Of a DNA stretch of 64,000 bases, positions 1-9,316 are shown piece by piece. Position numbers and translations under genes: made by a program. Source of the DNA: Actinomycetota bacterium (GTDB lineage Bacteria > Actinomycetota > Actinomycetes > S36-B12 > CAIYMF01); contig JAIUOK010000006.1 of assembly GCA_020161245.1 (NCBI GenBank), positions 1 through 64,000 of the forward strand. The letters run 5' to 3'. Positions within the stretch are counted from its first letter, which is position 1; each line of letters begins with the position of its first letter. Below the pieces are notes generated by a model, which worked only from the letters and a program-made list of their open reading frames with translations, was not told the DNA's origin and ran no database searches.

Positions 1-677
1 TTCGGCACGACCGGCCACGCGTCGATCCCGAGCGCCTGCGGGCGCACGGCCTGCCAGACGTCGACGTAGGGGTGGCCGAGCACGACGACGTACGGCGCGA
101 ACGCGCGCCGCGCCTCGTCGGCGATGCGGGACTCCTTCGAGCCCGGCACGAGGTGGTCGAGCAGCACGCCGACCTTGCGGCCGGGCCCGGGCGCGAACTC
201 GCGCAGCGCCCCGACGAGGTCGTCGGCGCCGTGCAGCGGCTCGACGACGACGCCCTCGACGCGCAGGTCGTGGCCCCAGACCTTCTCGACGAGCTCGGCG
301 TCGTGCAGGCCCTCGACCCAGATCCGCGATCCGAGCGCCACACGGGCGCGGTGGTCCGCCACGCGGATCGAGCCGGACGCCGACCGCTGCGGTGCCGTGG
401 GCGCGGCGACGACGGGCCGCTGCAGCGTCACGGTCTCGCCGTCGAGCAGGAAGGCGGCGGGCCGCAGGACGAACGGCCGGCGCACGCCGTTGCGGTCCTC
501 GAGGACCACGGCCCAGCCCTCGGTGGTCTTGTCGAACCCGACGACGGCTCCGCACCAGCCGGAATCGGCGCACTCGACGACGAGGCCGGGCTCGGCGTCG
601 ACGGTGGCGACCGTGCGCCGGCGCGAGGCATAGGGGTCGTGCGACAGCACGTCGCGGCCGTAGCGGTCGTGGCTCAT
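1..677 (-). CDS. DUF3097 family protein (3' part outside window)
   Basis: The first 225 codons are in the window; the C-terminus lies beyond base 1. The translation has the hallmarks of the actinobacterial DUF3097 family: an N-terminal YGRDVL segment, GLVVECADSGWCGAVV, and later RIWVEGLHDAELVEKVWG, LLDHLVPGSKESRI and GHPYVDVWQAV. The family resembles TOPRIM-like nucleic-acid enzymes in the EG-H-D and DHLVPGS segments, but its function is unknown. The ATG start at 677 overlaps the stop of the upstream PrsW gene by four bases (ATGA), so the two are probably translationally coupled. Confidence 0.85.
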   Translation of the reverse strand, partial: MSHDRYGRDVLSHDPYASRRRTVATVDAEPGLVVECADSGWCGAVVGFDKTTEGWAVVLEDRNGVRRPFVLRPAAFLLDGETVTLQRPVVAAPTAPQRSASGSIRVADHRARVALGSRIWVEGLHDAELVEKVWGHDLRVEGVVVEPLHGADDLVGALREFAPGPGRKVGVLLDHLVPGSKESRIADEARRAFAPYVVVLGHPYVDVWQAVRPQALGIDAWPVVP

Positions 678-1621
678 GCGGCGTCCTCGTGGGGTCCGGC
701 GACCGATGCGGCGTCCTCGGCCTCGGCCTGCTGCCAGCGCCGGTGCAGGACGACGACGCCCCACACCGCGACGCCGAGCAGCAGCAGCCAGGTGAGCGAC
801 CCCTGCAGGTGCACCTGCTGGTCGGTGGGCGAAGGGATGCGCTCCTCCTCGAGCAGCGCCAGCTGCCAGTCCTGCACCGTCGCGAACCACACGACGAGCG
901 CCGCGAACGTGCCCGAGGCGTTCCACAGCCCGTGCAGCAGGGACATCGCGACGTACGTGAGCGAGAGCTCCTTGGTGATGCGGAAGCGGCCCGTGCCGGC
1001 GGCGGAGGCGAACAGCGCGCCGCCCAGCACCGCGGTCCAGAGCCCGTGGCCCACCGGCGCGAGCACCGCGCGCAGCACCTCGGTCTCGATGAGGGCCCGG
1101 AGGTCGTAGCCGTCCGTGGTGACGACGGCGTTGAGCGCGTAGCCGGCGGTCTCGAACGCCGCGAAGCCGAAGCCGACCGCCGCACCGAGCACCATGCCGT
1201 CGCGGCGGGTCTTCACGACGAGGTCGCGCGCCACCCACCACAGCGCCGCGAGCTTCGCAGCCTCCTCGAGGAAGCCGATCGCGAACCACACGCCGACGAG
1301 CCGCTCGCCGGTGAGCAGCGCGCTCTCGAGCAGGGCGGCGCCGAGGACGCCGAGCACGCCGCCGACGACGAACGCCTTGAGCACCGCGAGCGGCGGCAGT
1401 CCCGGACGGGCCTTCGTCTCGAACGCCCACAGCACGAACGTGGTCGGCACGAGGAAGCTGCCGAGCAGGATGAGCGTGGGCAGCAGGGTGGAGATCTGCG
1501 TCCAGTAGGCGACCGCGACGGTGAGCAGCCACAGGACGAGGCCCGCGACGAACCAGCGGCGCCACGCGGGGCGCGGCGCGGCCGTGCGGCCCTGCGTCGC
1601 GTCCGTGCCGTGCGCGGCCAT
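674..1621 (-). CDS. PrsW-family intramembrane metalloprotease
   Basis: 315-residue integral membrane protein with about eight hydrophobic segments. It carries the PrsW (CPBP-like) signature in order: FLEEAAKL with the paired glutamates, a GFGFAAFET segment, GHGLW, and a late [10 protein letters not shown] histidine. These conserved Glu and His residues lie in membrane helices and are thought to form the metal site in this family. In Bacillus PrsW cleaves the anti-sigma factor RsiW; no anti-sigma factor is next to this gene, so the substrate is unknown. It is probably co-transcribed with the DUF3097 gene downstream. The start is the ATG at 1621, ahead of a hydrophilic N-terminus. Confidence 0.88.
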   Translation of the reverse strand: MAAHGTDATQGRTAAPRPAWRRWFVAGLVLWLLTVAVAYWTQISTLLPTLILLGSFLVPTTFVLWAFETKARPGLPPLAVLKAFVVGGVLGVLGAALLESALLTGERLVGVWFAIGFLEEAAKLAALWWVARDLVVKTRRDGMVLGAAVGFGFAAFETAGYALNAVVTTDGYDLRALIETEVLRAVLAPVGHGLWTAVLGGALFASAAGTGRFRITKELSLTYVAMSLLHGLWNASGTFAALVVWFATVQDWQLALLEEERIPSPTDQQVHLQGSLTWLLLLGVAVWGVVVLHRRWQQAEAEDAASVAGPHEDAA

Positions 1622-1707
1622 GCGGCGTCCCTCCAGCCTCGTGCGGGGTTCGCGACGAGACTAGGCCCCGGTCGCGCAGGGCCCGGGCAGCGCCACGGCC
1701 GACGGCG

Positions 1708-2988
1708 TCAGGCCATGATCCGAGGCTTGACGTTGATCTCAGTGGTGCTCACGGCGCGGGCGCCGAGCGACACGGCCCCCGCCACCTGGCGGGTGGTGCC
1801 CTCCAGCGTCGTGATCGTGCCGGCGACCGCGGCGGCCTGCTCGTGCACGATCCGGTGCACCTCGCGGGTGATGCCGGCCGTCGCGCGCATGTCCGACGTC
1901 ATGCGGCCGAACGCGTCGGCGACGTCGGTGAGCCCGCCCGACATGCCCGTGATGAGCCCGTCGACGCGGCCCACGACCGCCGCCGTGGCCTCGGCGAGCT
2001 GCTCGAGGTCACGGGCCAGCTTGCTCAGCCCGTCGTTGCCGTAGGGGTTGCGGGCGGCCTCGACGCCGGCGTAGAGGGCGAGCGCCTGCATCTCGCCGGT
2101 GAGCCCGCGCAGCGAGCGCGAGACCTCGACCGCCTCCGGCAGGCCGGAGCGCAGCTCGTCGGCGGTGGCGACGACCCCGCTCGAGCGCCCGAGCGCCGCC
2201 GAGCTGAGCTCGTCGGCGCGCTGGGTCTCGCGCTCGGCGCGGGCCAGCGACTGCCGCAGCCCGCGCAGCGCGTGCAGGCTGTCGTCGGTGACGCGGCGGC
2301 CGACGGCGGTGATCTCCGACAGGCTGCTCGAGAGCTGCTGGGAGAGTTCGAGCCGTCGGGCCAGCTCGTCCTTGGCGCGCGCCGCGGCGACGTCGGCCTC
2401 GGCGCGCAGCGCCTCGAGCCGGACGTACTGCTCGCGCTGCCGGGCCTGCGCCTGCTCGGAGTCGTAGAGGAACCGCCAGTACAGGGTGAGCACAGCGCCC
2501 ATGGCGACGACGAAGACCACCTCGACCAGGAAGAACCCGAGCGGCTCCGACTCGGCGTCGACCAGCGCGGCGTCGGTGACGACCCAGGTGAGCAGGGCGT
2601 GGTGGCCGAGCAGCAGGGCGCTCACGACGACCAGCACGACGAGGTCCTGGTAGAGGCTGACGACCACCAGGGCGACGAAGTACGCGAAGAACAGGTCCGG
2701 CAAGCCGCCGCCCGCCTGGATGAACGCGCCCACCGCGAGGATGAGAGCCGACGACCGGGCCAGGGCCTGCCAGCGGCGCGGCCCGACGAGGCTCCCGGCG
2801 CCGAGCGCCGCGGCCAGGCCGAGCCCGGCCAGCGTCATCCAGGAGACCGAGCCCCAGCCGTGCAGGGTCTGGGCGACGAGAGCCGCCAGCAGGGTGCCGA
2901 GCAGGAACCAGCCCACGACCCGGTGGCGCCGCTTGAACTCGGGCCGGGTGAGGCCGGCGCCACGGGGCAGCCAGGTGGTGGTCGGCAT
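1708..2988 (-). CDS. Membrane receptor with degenerate methyl-accepting signalling domain
   Basis: 426 residues from the ATG at 2988. About six membrane segments occupy the first 190 residues and include [14 protein letters not shown] and a following GHHALL, resembling the membrane sensor (usually HFHFF...LYQDW...HH) found on some chemoreceptors and GGDEF proteins. A long Arg/Glu/Ala coiled coil follows, then a C-terminal helical region resembling the chemoreceptor hairpin tip: [17 protein letters not shown], where the usual tip is QTNLLALNAAIEAARAGE. The tip is therefore diverged. No che genes are visible nearby, so this is an orphan receptor whose output is unclear. A polar tail (INVKPRIMA) ends the protein. 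Longer in-frame extensions upstream of 2988 run antisense to hrcA and are rejected. Confidence 0.75.
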   Translation of the reverse strand: MPTTTWLPRGAGLTRPEFKRRHRVVGWFLLGTLLAALVAQTLHGWGSVSWMTLAGLGLAAALGAGSLVGPRRWQALARSSALILAVGAFIQAGGGLPDLFFAYFVALVVVSLYQDLVVLVVVSALLLGHHALLTWVVTDAALVDAESEPLGFFLVEVVFVVAMGAVLTLYWRFLYDSEQAQARQREQYVRLEALRAEADVAAARAKDELARRLELSQQLSSSLSEITAVGRRVTDDSLHALRGLRQSLARAERETQRADELSSAALGRSSGVVATADELRSGLPEAVEVSRSLRGLTGEMQALALYAGVEAARNPYGNDGLSKLARDLEQLAEATAAVVGRVDGLITGMSGGLTDVADAFGRMTSDMRATAGITREVHRIVHEQAAAVAGTITTLEGTTRQVAGAVSLGARAVSTTEINVKPRIMA

Positions 2989-3109
2989 CGCAGCTCCCGC
3001 TGGATCGGGCCGGTGCGCCGGCATGCGTCGGGGCGCGCGGGTGCGCACGCCGTCCTCCCCCTCGTCCCGGCCGCGTCCGACCTGAGCGGAACCGCCCGGC
3101 GACGTAGAC

Positions 3110-3136
3110 TTGGCACTCGTCCGACGGGAGTGCCAG
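3110..3136. promoter_or_regulatory. CIRCE operator (HrcA binding site) with overlapping promoter
   Basis: TTGGCACTC, nine bases, then GAGTGCCAG. This is a near-consensus CIRCE inverted repeat (consensus TTAGCACTC-N9-GAGTGCTAA) with two compensating changes that keep it perfectly palindromic. It lies 15 bases before the hrcA ATG. A possible -10 hexamer TAGACT (3105-3110) abuts the left arm, so HrcA bound here would cover the transcription start. The -35 region is weak (CTGAGC near 3082). This predicts autoregulated, heat-inducible hrcA-dnaJ expression. Confidence 0.92.
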
Positions 3137-3150
3137 CGAAAGGGGAGGAC

Positions 3151-4173
3151 ATGGTCGAGGACCGCCGCCTGTCCGTCCTGCGCGCCATCGTCGAGGACTA
3201 CGTCGCCACCCACGAGCCGGTGGGGTCGAGGTCGCTCGTCGAGCGCCACTCCCTCGGCGTGAGCCCCGCCACGATCCGCAACGACATGGCGGCGCTGGAG
3301 GAGGAGGGGCTCATCGCCCAGCCCCACACCAGCGCCGGGCGCGTGCCCACCGACCAGGGCTACCGCGTCTTCGTCGACCGGCTCAGCCAGGTCAAGCCGC
3401 TGTCGGGCGCCGAGAAGCGCGCCATCTCCTCGTTCCTCGACGGGGCCGTCGACCTCGACGACGTGATGCAGCGCTCCGTGCGCCTGCTCGCCCAGCTGAC
3501 CCGCCAGGTCGCCGTCATCCAGTACCCGTCGCTCACGCGCTCGACCGTCCGCCACATCGAGCTCGTGCTGCTCGGCGCCAACCGCGTCCTGCTCGTGCTC
3601 ATCGCCGACACGGGCCGCGTCGAGCAGCGCGTCGTCGACACCGGCGCCCCCATGACCGAGGACCTGCTGGGCCGGCTTCGCTCCCGGATCCTCGACCGTG
3701 CTCTCGGCCAGCCGCTCGTCGACGTCGCCGAGCGCGTGTCCGACGTCGCCGAGGGCTTCGAGCCGGACGAGCGGCCCGCCGTCCGCGCCGTGCTCGCCTC
3801 GCTCATCGAGACCGTGGTCGAGCGCCACGAGGAGCGTGTGATGCTCGCCGGCACCGCCAACCTCGCCGCGTTCGGCGACGACTTCAACGGCCGCGTGCGG
3901 CCCGTCCTCGAGGCCCTCGAGGAGCAGATGGTGCTGCTGCGCCTGCTCGGCGAGAGCCGCTCCACCGACACCCTGACCGTGCGCATCGGCCACGAGAACG
4001 AGGTCGAGGGGCTGACCTCCACGTCGGTCGTGACCGTCGGCTACGGCCGCGGCGACGAGGTGGTCGCCCAGCTCGGCGTCGTCGGGCCCACGCGCATGGA
4101 CTACCCCGGCACGATGGGCTCGGTGCGCGCGGTCGCGCGCTACGTCGGGCGCATCCTCACCGAGCAGGGCTAG
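3151..4173 (+). CDS. hrcA: Heat-inducible transcription repressor HrcA
   Basis: 340 residues, the normal HrcA length. The N-terminus ([24 protein letters not shown]) begins a winged helix-turn-helix with [20 protein letters not shown] as recognition region, followed by [15 protein letters not shown]; the C-terminal regulatory domain follows. HrcA represses chaperone genes by binding CIRCE and is kept active by GroEL. A CIRCE element sits directly upstream, and dnaJ follows 47 bases downstream. The ATG at 3151 is preceded by AGGGGAGG at good spacing. Upstream in-frame codons would run through the CIRCE site and are rejected. Confidence 0.97.
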   Translation: MVEDRRLSVLRAIVEDYVATHEPVGSRSLVERHSLGVSPATIRNDMAALEEEGLIAQPHTSAGRVPTDQGYRVFVDRLSQVKPLSGAEKRAISSFLDGAVDLDDVMQRSVRLLAQLTRQVAVIQYPSLTRSTVRHIELVLLGANRVLLVLIADTGRVEQRVVDTGAPMTEDLLGRLRSRILDRALGQPLVDVAERVSDVAEGFEPDERPAVRAVLASLIETVVERHEERVMLAGTANLAAFGDDFNGRVRPVLEALEEQMVLLRLLGESRSTDTLTVRIGHENEVEGLTSTSVVTVGYGRGDEVVAQLGVVGPTRMDYPGTMGSVRAVARYVGRILTEQG

Positions 4174-4220
4174 ACCCACCCACCCGACCGCACTCCCGGA
4201 CACCAGACGAGAAGAGACCC

Positions 4221-5357
4221 GTGCCTGTGGCCTCCGACTACTACGCCACCCTCGGCGTCGCGCGCGACGCGACCCCCGAGGAGATCAAGCGCGCCTACCG
4301 CAAGCTGGCCCGCGAGCTGCACCCGGACGTCAACCCGGACCCGGCCACGCAGGACCGGTTCAAGGAGGTGACGGCGGCCTACGAGGTGCTCTCCGACCCC
4401 GACAAGCGGCAGATGTACGACCTCGGCGGCGACCCTCGCGGCGGTGCCGGGTTCGGCGGCCCGGGCGCGGCCGGCTTCGGCTTCGGCGACATCATGGACG
4501 CCTTCTTCGGCACCCAGACCCGCGGCCCGCGCTCCCGCGTCTCGCGCGGCAAGGACGCGCTCATCCGCCTGCAGGTCGACCTGCGCGAGGCGACCTTCGG
4601 CGTGCAGCGCGAGATCGCCGTCGACACCGCCGTCGTCTGCGGGGCCTGCACCGGTGCGGGCACCGCGCCCAACACCCAGGTGGTCACGTGCACGATGTGC
4701 CAGGGCCGCGGCGAGATCCAGTCGGTGCAGCGCTCGTTCCTCGGCCAGGTGATGACCTCCCGCCCCTGCCCGCAGTGCCAGGGCTTCGGCACCCTCATCC
4801 CGCACCCCTGCCCGGAGTGCGCCGGCGACGGCCGGGTGCGGACCCGCCGCACGATCACCGTGAAGATCCCCGCCGGCGTCGACACCGGCACCCGCATCCA
4901 GCTCACCGGCGAGGGCGAGGTCGGGCCCGGCGGCGGCCCCGCGGGCGACCTGTTCCTCGAGATCGTCGAGACCCCGCACGAGGTCTTCACGCGCCAGGGC
5001 GACGACCTGCACTGCACCGTCACGCTGCCCATGACCGCGGCCGCCCTCGGCACCTCCATCTCGCTGGAGACCCTCGACGGCGACGAGGCCATCGAGGTGA
5101 AGCCGGGCACGCAGTCCGGCCAGACCGTCACGCTGCGGCAGAAGGGCGTCACCCACCTGCGCGGCTCGGGCCGCGGCGACCTGCACGTGCACGTCGACGT
5201 CGCGACGCCGACCAAGCTCGACGCGCGCCAGGAGGAGCTGCTGCGCGAGCTCGCCGCCCTGCGCGGCGAGGAGCGCCCGGCCGCGACCGTCCAGGCCGGC
5301 CGCGTCGAGAGCAGCGGCCTGTTCTCGCGCCTGCGCGACGCGTTCAACGGCCGCTGA
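4221..5357 (+). CDS. dnaJ: Molecular chaperone DnaJ (actinobacterial DnaJ2 type)
   Basis: 378 residues with the full type I layout. The J domain has HPD at residues 34-36, which stimulates DnaK ATPase. A Gly/Phe-rich linker (about 72-100) follows, then a zinc domain with four CxxCxGxG-type repeats (CGACTGAG, CTMCQGRG, CPQCQGFG, CPECAGDG), and then the C-terminal substrate-binding domains. It follows hrcA, as dnaJ2 does in other actinomycetes whose dnaK operon lies elsewhere under HspR. The start is GTG at 4221; an alternative GTG six bases later would remove two residues. Expression is probably driven from the CIRCE promoter. Confidence 0.96.
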   Translation: MPVASDYYATLGVARDATPEEIKRAYRKLARELHPDVNPDPATQDRFKEVTAAYEVLSDPDKRQMYDLGGDPRGGAGFGGPGAAGFGFGDIMDAFFGTQTRGPRSRVSRGKDALIRLQVDLREATFGVQREIAVDTAVVCGACTGAGTAPNTQVVTCTMCQGRGEIQSVQRSFLGQVMTSRPCPQCQGFGTLIPHPCPECAGDGRVRTRRTITVKIPAGVDTGTRIQLTGEGEVGPGGGPAGDLFLEIVETPHEVFTRQGDDLHCTVTLPMTAAALGTSISLETLDGDEAIEVKPGTQSGQTVTLRQKGVTHLRGSGRGDLHVHVDVATPTKLDARQEELLRELAALRGEERPAATVQAGRVESSGLFSRLRDAFNGR

Positions 5358-5370
5358 GCGCCGGCCCGAC

Positions 5371-6123
5371 ATGACCGCGCCGTTCTTCCTGCTCGACGGG
5401 CCCGTCGGCGCCCCCGGCTCCGACGTCGCGCTCGAAGGGCCGGAGGGCCGGCACGCGGTGTCGGTGCGCCGCATCGCCGTCGGCGAGACCGTCCTGCTCG
5501 GCGACGGCGCCGGCCGCGTGGCCACCGCGGTCTGCACGGCCGTCGTCGGCCGCGACCGGCTCGAGGCGCGCGTCGAGTCGGTCATGGAGCACCCCGTGCC
5601 CTCGCCTCGCGTCGTCGTCGTTCAGGCGCTGCCCAAGGGGGAGCGGGGCGACCTGTCGGTCGAGCTGCTGACCGAGGTCGGCGTCGACGTCGTCGTCCCG
5701 TGGCAGGCGTCGCGCTCGGTCGCGGTCTGGAAGGGCGAGAAGGCCCAGCGCGGCGTCGAGAAGTGGCGCACCACGGCCCGCGAGGCCGCCAAGCAGTCGC
5801 GGCGCCCCTACGTCCCGGCTGTCGAGCCGCTGGCGTCCACGGCCGATGTCGTGGCGCTGCTGCGCGCGGCGTCGTCATCGGGCGGCACCGCGCTCGTGCT
5901 GCACGAGGCGGCCTCGCTGCGGATGGCCTCGCTCAAGCCGCGTACCGATGCCGACGTCGTCCTCGTCGTGGGGCCCGAGGGCGGCATCTCCGACGACGAG
6001 CTCGTGCTCTTCGCCGAGGCCGGTGCGCTCGCCGCGCGCCTCGGCCCCTCCGTGCTGCGCACCTCCACCGCCGGCACCGTCGCCGCAGCCGTCATCCTCG
6101 CCTCAGCCGGCCGCTGGGACTGA
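5371..6123 (+). CDS. rsmE: 16S rRNA (uracil-1498-N3)-methyltransferase RsmE
   Basis: 250 residues. An N-terminal PUA-like region (GPEGRHAVSVRRIAVGETV) precedes a SPOUT methyltransferase domain with the C-terminal knot motif LVVGPEGGISDDEL and RLGPSVLRTSTAG, which bind S-adenosylmethionine. The enzyme methylates N3 of U1498 of 16S rRNA in the assembled small subunit. It starts 13 bases after dnaJ, the same order as in mycobacteria (Rv2374c-Rv2373c-Rv2372c), so it is likely in the hrcA-dnaJ transcript. Confidence 0.95.
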   Translation: MTAPFFLLDGPVGAPGSDVALEGPEGRHAVSVRRIAVGETVLLGDGAGRVATAVCTAVVGRDRLEARVESVMEHPVPSPRVVVVQALPKGERGDLSVELLTEVGVDVVVPWQASRSVAVWKGEKAQRGVEKWRTTAREAAKQSRRPYVPAVEPLASTADVVALLRAASSSGGTALVLHEAASLRMASLKPRTDADVVLVVGPEGGISDDELVLFAEAGALAARLGPSVLRTSTAGTVAAAVILASAGRWD

Positions 6124-6159
6124 GCCCAGGCCGTGCCCCGACGGCGTAGCGTCGCGGGC

Positions 6160-6765
6160 ATGGAGCTCTGGGACGTCTTCAAGCGGCGCAAGATGGTGCG
6201 GTCGTTCCGGCAGGACGCCGTGCCCGCGGACAGCCTCGACCGGGTGCTGGCCAGCGTGCTGCACGCGCCGTCGGCCGGCTACACGCAGGGCAACGAGTAC
6301 CTGCTCATCGACGACCCCGACGAGGTCGCGTGGTTCTGGGGCGCGATCGACGACCCGAGCGACGCCATGGGCCCCGATGATGCCGCGCTGCTGGCACCGG
6401 TCGTCGTCGTCCCGCTCGCGCACAAGGACGCCTACCTCGCGCGGTACTCCCAGCCTGACAAGCAGCCCTACGGCCTCGGCGACGAGGAGAAGTGGCCGGT
6501 GCCCTTCTGGTACGTCGACGCCGGCATGGCCTCCATGTGCATCCTCATGGCGGCGATCGAGGAGGGCCTCGGCGCGTGGTTCTTCGGCTTCGCCCACGGC
6601 GAGGCCGAGGTGATGGAGCACTTCGGCGTCCCGCCGCAGTTCCGCCAGGCCGGTGCGATCGCTCTCGGGTACGCCGCCGACGCCGACCCGCTGTCGGCAG
6701 GCGCGTCGTCGAAGAAGAGGGCCCGGCGCGGAGTCGACGACCTCGTCCACCGCAACCGCTGGTAG
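6160..6765 (+). CDS. Nitroreductase-family flavoprotein
   Basis: 201 residues from the ATG at 6160 (MELWDVFKRRKMVRSF). It has the FMN-binding pattern of the family: an RRKMVRSF phosphate-binding start, a HAPSAGYTQGNEYLL segment, and a central AGMASMCILMAAIEEGLGAWF helix. Members reduce nitro groups, quinones or related electron acceptors with NAD(P)H; the substrate here cannot be told. A GTG 27 bases upstream is possible but lies directly after rsmE and adds a charged leader not typical of the family. It is followed 20 bases later by a thioesterase gene. Confidence 0.82.
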   Translation: MELWDVFKRRKMVRSFRQDAVPADSLDRVLASVLHAPSAGYTQGNEYLLIDDPDEVAWFWGAIDDPSDAMGPDDAALLAPVVVVPLAHKDAYLARYSQPDKQPYGLGDEEKWPVPFWYVDAGMASMCILMAAIEEGLGAWFFGFAHGEAEVMEHFGVPPQFRQAGAIALGYAADADPLSAGASSKKRARRGVDDLVHRNRW

Positions 6766-6785
6766 GCCGCCCGTACGCTGCGCAC

Positions 6786-7244
6786 GTGACCGAGCCGAGC
6801 ATCCAGCAGCGCTTCTTCCCCGAGCTCACCTGCTTCGGGTGCGGGCCGGCCAACCCCCGGGGGCTGCGGATCTCCAGCTACCCGGACGACGACGGCGACG
6901 GCACCACCGCGTCGTTCGTGCCCTGGCCGGAGCACGACAACGGGCTCGGCTACCTCAACGGCGGCATCATCGCCACGCTGCTCGACTGCCACAGCGCGAC
7001 GCCGGTGCTGATGGAGTCCGAGCGGCTGGGGCTGATGCAGCCCAGCGACGCGCTGGCCTACGTCACGGCCGGCATCGATGTGCGCTACCTGCGGCCCACG
7101 CCGCTCGAGGGGCCGCTGACGGTGCGTGCCCGGCTCGCCTCGGCGTCCGAGGACGTCATGGCCGTCGACGCCGAGATCTGGGCCGACGGCAAGCTGCGCG
7201 CGACCGGTGCCAGCACGTGGAAGCGCTGGCGGCCCCGGACGTGA
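6786..7244 (+). CDS. PaaI-type hotdog-fold thioesterase
   Basis: 152 residues from GTG at 6786. It has a CFGCGPANPRGLRI opening typical of small hotdog thioesterases and a central LNGGIIATLLDCHSA helix, where the acidic residue (D) and the GG turn are the usual catalytic elements; the beta-sheet core follows. Such enzymes hydrolyse acyl-CoA thioesters. The gene lies 20 bases after the nitroreductase and just before the convergent HIT gene. Substrate unknown. Confidence 0.82.
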   Translation: MTEPSIQQRFFPELTCFGCGPANPRGLRISSYPDDDGDGTTASFVPWPEHDNGLGYLNGGIIATLLDCHSATPVLMESERLGLMQPSDALAYVTAGIDVRYLRPTPLEGPLTVRARLASASEDVMAVDAEIWADGKLRATGASTWKRWRPRT

Positions 7245-7247
7245 CGG

Positions 7248-7589
7248 TCAGCCGGGCGGCCACGTCATCGCCCGGCCGCCGAGCACGTGCAGGTGCACGT
7301 GGAACACGGTCTGGCCGCCGTCGGCCCCGGTGTTGACCACGAACCGGTAGCCGTCGGCGAGGCCCTCCGACGCCGCCACCTCCGCACCGGCGGCCAGCAG
7401 CCGGCCGGCGAGCGCCGGGTCGGCGGCGGTCAGCGCCGCGGCGTCGGCGTGGTGGGCCTTCGGGATGACCACGAGGTGGGTGGGGGCCTGGGGCGCGATG
7501 TCGCGGAACGCCAGCACCTCGTCGGTCTCGTGGACGACGGTCGCGGGGATCTCCCCGGTCACGATGCGGCAGAACAGGCACTCGGTCAT
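7248..7589 (-). CDS. HIT-family nucleotide hydrolase/transferase
   Basis: 113 residues. The N-terminal CxxC (ECLFCRI) and ITGEIP-like segment and the C-terminal histidine triad HVHLHVLGG are diagnostic of the Hint branch of the HIT superfamily. These hydrolyse AMP conjugates such as adenosine phosphoramidates, the middle His acting as nucleophile. The length is normal. The gene is convergent with the thioesterase (three bases between stops) and divergent from phoH; a long hairpin (7619-7670) lies 29 bases before its ATG. Confidence 0.92.
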   Translation of the reverse strand: MTECLFCRIVTGEIPATVVHETDEVLAFRDIAPQAPTHLVVIPKAHHADAAALTAADPALAGRLLAAGAEVAASEGLADGYRFVVNTGADGGQTVFHVHLHVLGGRAMTWPPG

Positions 7590-7618
7590 GAGCCGACGCT
7601 AGCGGACGCCGCCCCGCC

Positions 7619-7670
7619 CCGATCTGGTAGTCGGATCGCGGCCGGCCGCGCGATCCGACGACCAGATCGG
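7619..7670. repeat. Long inverted repeat (22-bp arms, 8-nt loop) between HIT and phoH genes
   Basis: Arms 7619-7640 and 7649-7670 are complementary over 22 positions with one mismatch; each arm contains CTGGT.GTCGGATCG. There is no T-run on either side. It sits in a divergent intergenic region, upstream of both genes, which argues against a classical terminator for either. It resembles in architecture the hairpins at 15161-15237 and 32517-32568 and shares a CTGG...GATCG element with the former. Confidence 0.85.
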
Positions 7671-7792
7671 CGTCCGGGAACGGGCGGGCCGGTCCGCGCG
7701 GCGGCCCGTACCATGGAGGCCTGCACCGACGGCGGGCCCCGCCGAGCGGCGACCACGAGGAAGGGCGGACACGGCCCGCGAGAGGCCGACCC

Positions 7793-8827
7793 ATGACCAC
7801 CGCAACGGACATCCAGGCCACCATCGCGGTGCCTGCCTCGCTCGACATGGTGACCGTCCTCGGATCCGGCGACGAGCTGATCCGCGTGGTCGAGAGCGGG
7901 TTCCCCGCCGTCGACCTGCATGTGCGCGGCAACCAGATCACCCTCACCGGCGAGGCAGCCGAGGTGGCGCTCGTCGACCGCGTGGTGGGCGAGATGCTCG
8001 CCGTCGTGCGCACCGGTCAGGGCCTCACGCCCGACCAGGTCGAGCGCATGATCGGGATGATCCGCGAGAACGACGGCGTCAGCCCGGCGCAGGTCATGAC
8101 CGCCAACATCCTGAGCAACCGCGGCCGCTCGATCCGTCCGAAGACGCTGAACCAGAAGCGCTACGTCGACGCCATCGACCAGCACACCATCGTGTTCGGC
8201 ATCGGCCCCGCCGGTACCGGCAAGACCTACCTCGCGGTCGCGAAGGCCGTGCAGGCGCTGCAGAGCAAGGCCGTCAACCGCATCATCCTCACCCGCCCTG
8301 CTGTCGAGGCCGGCGAGCGGCTCGGCTTCCTGCCCGGCACCCTCAGCGAGAAGATCGACCCCTACCTGCGCCCGCTCTACGACGCGCTGCACGACATGAT
8401 CGACCCCGAGTCGATCCCGAGGCTGATGACCAGCGGCACGATCGAGGTGGCGCCGCTGGCCTACATGCGCGGTCGCACCCTCAACGACGCGTTCATCATC
8501 CTCGACGAGGCGCAGAACACCTCGCCCGAGCAGATGAAGATGTTCCTCACCCGGCTCGGCTTCAACTCCACGATGGTCGTCACCGGCGACACCACCCAGG
8601 TCGACCTGCCCAGCGGCACGGCGTCGGGCCTGCGGGTGGTCGAGGGCATCCTCGACGGCATCGACGACGTCGCGTTCTGCCGGCTGCACTCCCAGGACGT
8701 CGTCCGGCACAAGCTGGTGGGTCGCATCGTCGACGCCTACGCGAGGTTCGACGCCGAGAACGCCGAGGCCGCGAAGAAGGCGGCCAAGAAGGCGGAGCGC
8801 GGCGCCGCCCGCCGCAGACAGCCGTGA
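7793..8827 (+). CDS. phoH: PhoH-like ATPase (PhoH1)
   Basis: 344 residues. An N-terminal domain (1-120) has a KH-like appearance. A RecA-like ATPase core follows with Walker A GPAGTGKT near residue 138, a [15 protein letters not shown] segment, and Walker [15 protein letters not shown] followed by [11 protein letters not shown]. PhoH proteins bind nucleotides and are linked to RNA metabolism. It is immediately upstream of ybeY (rRNA endonuclease) and era, a conserved actinobacterial arrangement that supports a role in RNA maturation. The ATG at 7793 follows GAGAGG. Confidence 0.94.
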   Translation: MTTATDIQATIAVPASLDMVTVLGSGDELIRVVESGFPAVDLHVRGNQITLTGEAAEVALVDRVVGEMLAVVRTGQGLTPDQVERMIGMIRENDGVSPAQVMTANILSNRGRSIRPKTLNQKRYVDAIDQHTIVFGIGPAGTGKTYLAVAKAVQALQSKAVNRIILTRPAVEAGERLGFLPGTLSEKIDPYLRPLYDALHDMIDPESIPRLMTSGTIEVAPLAYMRGRTLNDAFIILDEAQNTSPEQMKMFLTRLGFNSTMVVTGDTTQVDLPSGTASGLRVVEGILDGIDDVAFCRLHSQDVVRHKLVGRIVDAYARFDAENAEAAKKAAKKAERGAARRRQP

Positions 8828-8847
8828 CCGGGGAGGGGGAGCGCGCG

Positions 8848-9312
8848 ATGACGATCGAGGTCGTCAACGAGACCGACTACGACGTCGACGTCGAGTCCCT
8901 CGGCGCGCAGGCGAGGTTCGTACTCGACCGGCTGCGGATCCACCCGCAGGCCGAGCTGTCGGTGGTGCTGGTCGACGAGCCGGCGATGACCGACCTGCAC
9001 GTGCGGTGGATGGACCTCGAGGGCCCCACCGATGTCATGTCGTTCCCCATGGACGAGCTGCGGCCGACCAAGGACGACGAGGAGCCCGAGCAGGGGCTGC
9101 TCGGAGACGTCGTCATCTGCCCGTCCGTGGCGGAGAAGCAGGCGCGGGCCGCCGGCCACCGCACCGAGGACGAGATCGCGCTGCTGCTGACGCACGGCAT
9201 CCTGCACCTGCTCGGGTACGACCACGCCGAGCCCGAGGAGCACGCCGAGATGTTCGGGCTTCAGGCCCGGCTGCTCGCCGAGTGGGTGGCTGTCGCTGCC
9301 GAGAGGCCGTGA
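8848..9312 (+). CDS. ybeY: Endoribonuclease YbeY
   Basis: 154 residues from ATG 8848, chosen because GGGAGGGGGA lies at good spacing upstream; a GTG at 8824 overlapping the phoH stop is the alternative. The zinc-binding motif [13 protein letters not shown] (H-x3-H-x5-H) near the C-terminus is intact, and [11 protein letters not shown] is the usual central motif. YbeY is a single-strand endoribonuclease for 16S rRNA 3' maturation and quality control. It sits between phoH and the CorC gene in the conserved era cluster. Confidence 0.95.
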   Translation: MTIEVVNETDYDVDVESLGAQARFVLDRLRIHPQAELSVVLVDEPAMTDLHVRWMDLEGPTDVMSFPMDELRPTKDDEEPEQGLLGDVVICPSVAEKQARAAGHRTEDEIALLLTHGILHLLGYDHAEPEEHAEMFGLQARLLAEWVAVAAERP

Positions 9313-9316
9313 CGCC

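Noticed and set aside
1708-4203. 831-codon minus-strand reading frame joining the receptor gene with sequence antisense to hrcA
   Set aside because: Only the part from 2988 down has membrane helices and coiled coil; the rest is antisense to the certain hrcA gene. GC-rich DNA gives long open antisense frames.
7619-7670. Intrinsic terminator
   Set aside because: It lies upstream of both divergent genes and has no T-tract, so neither gene would end here.
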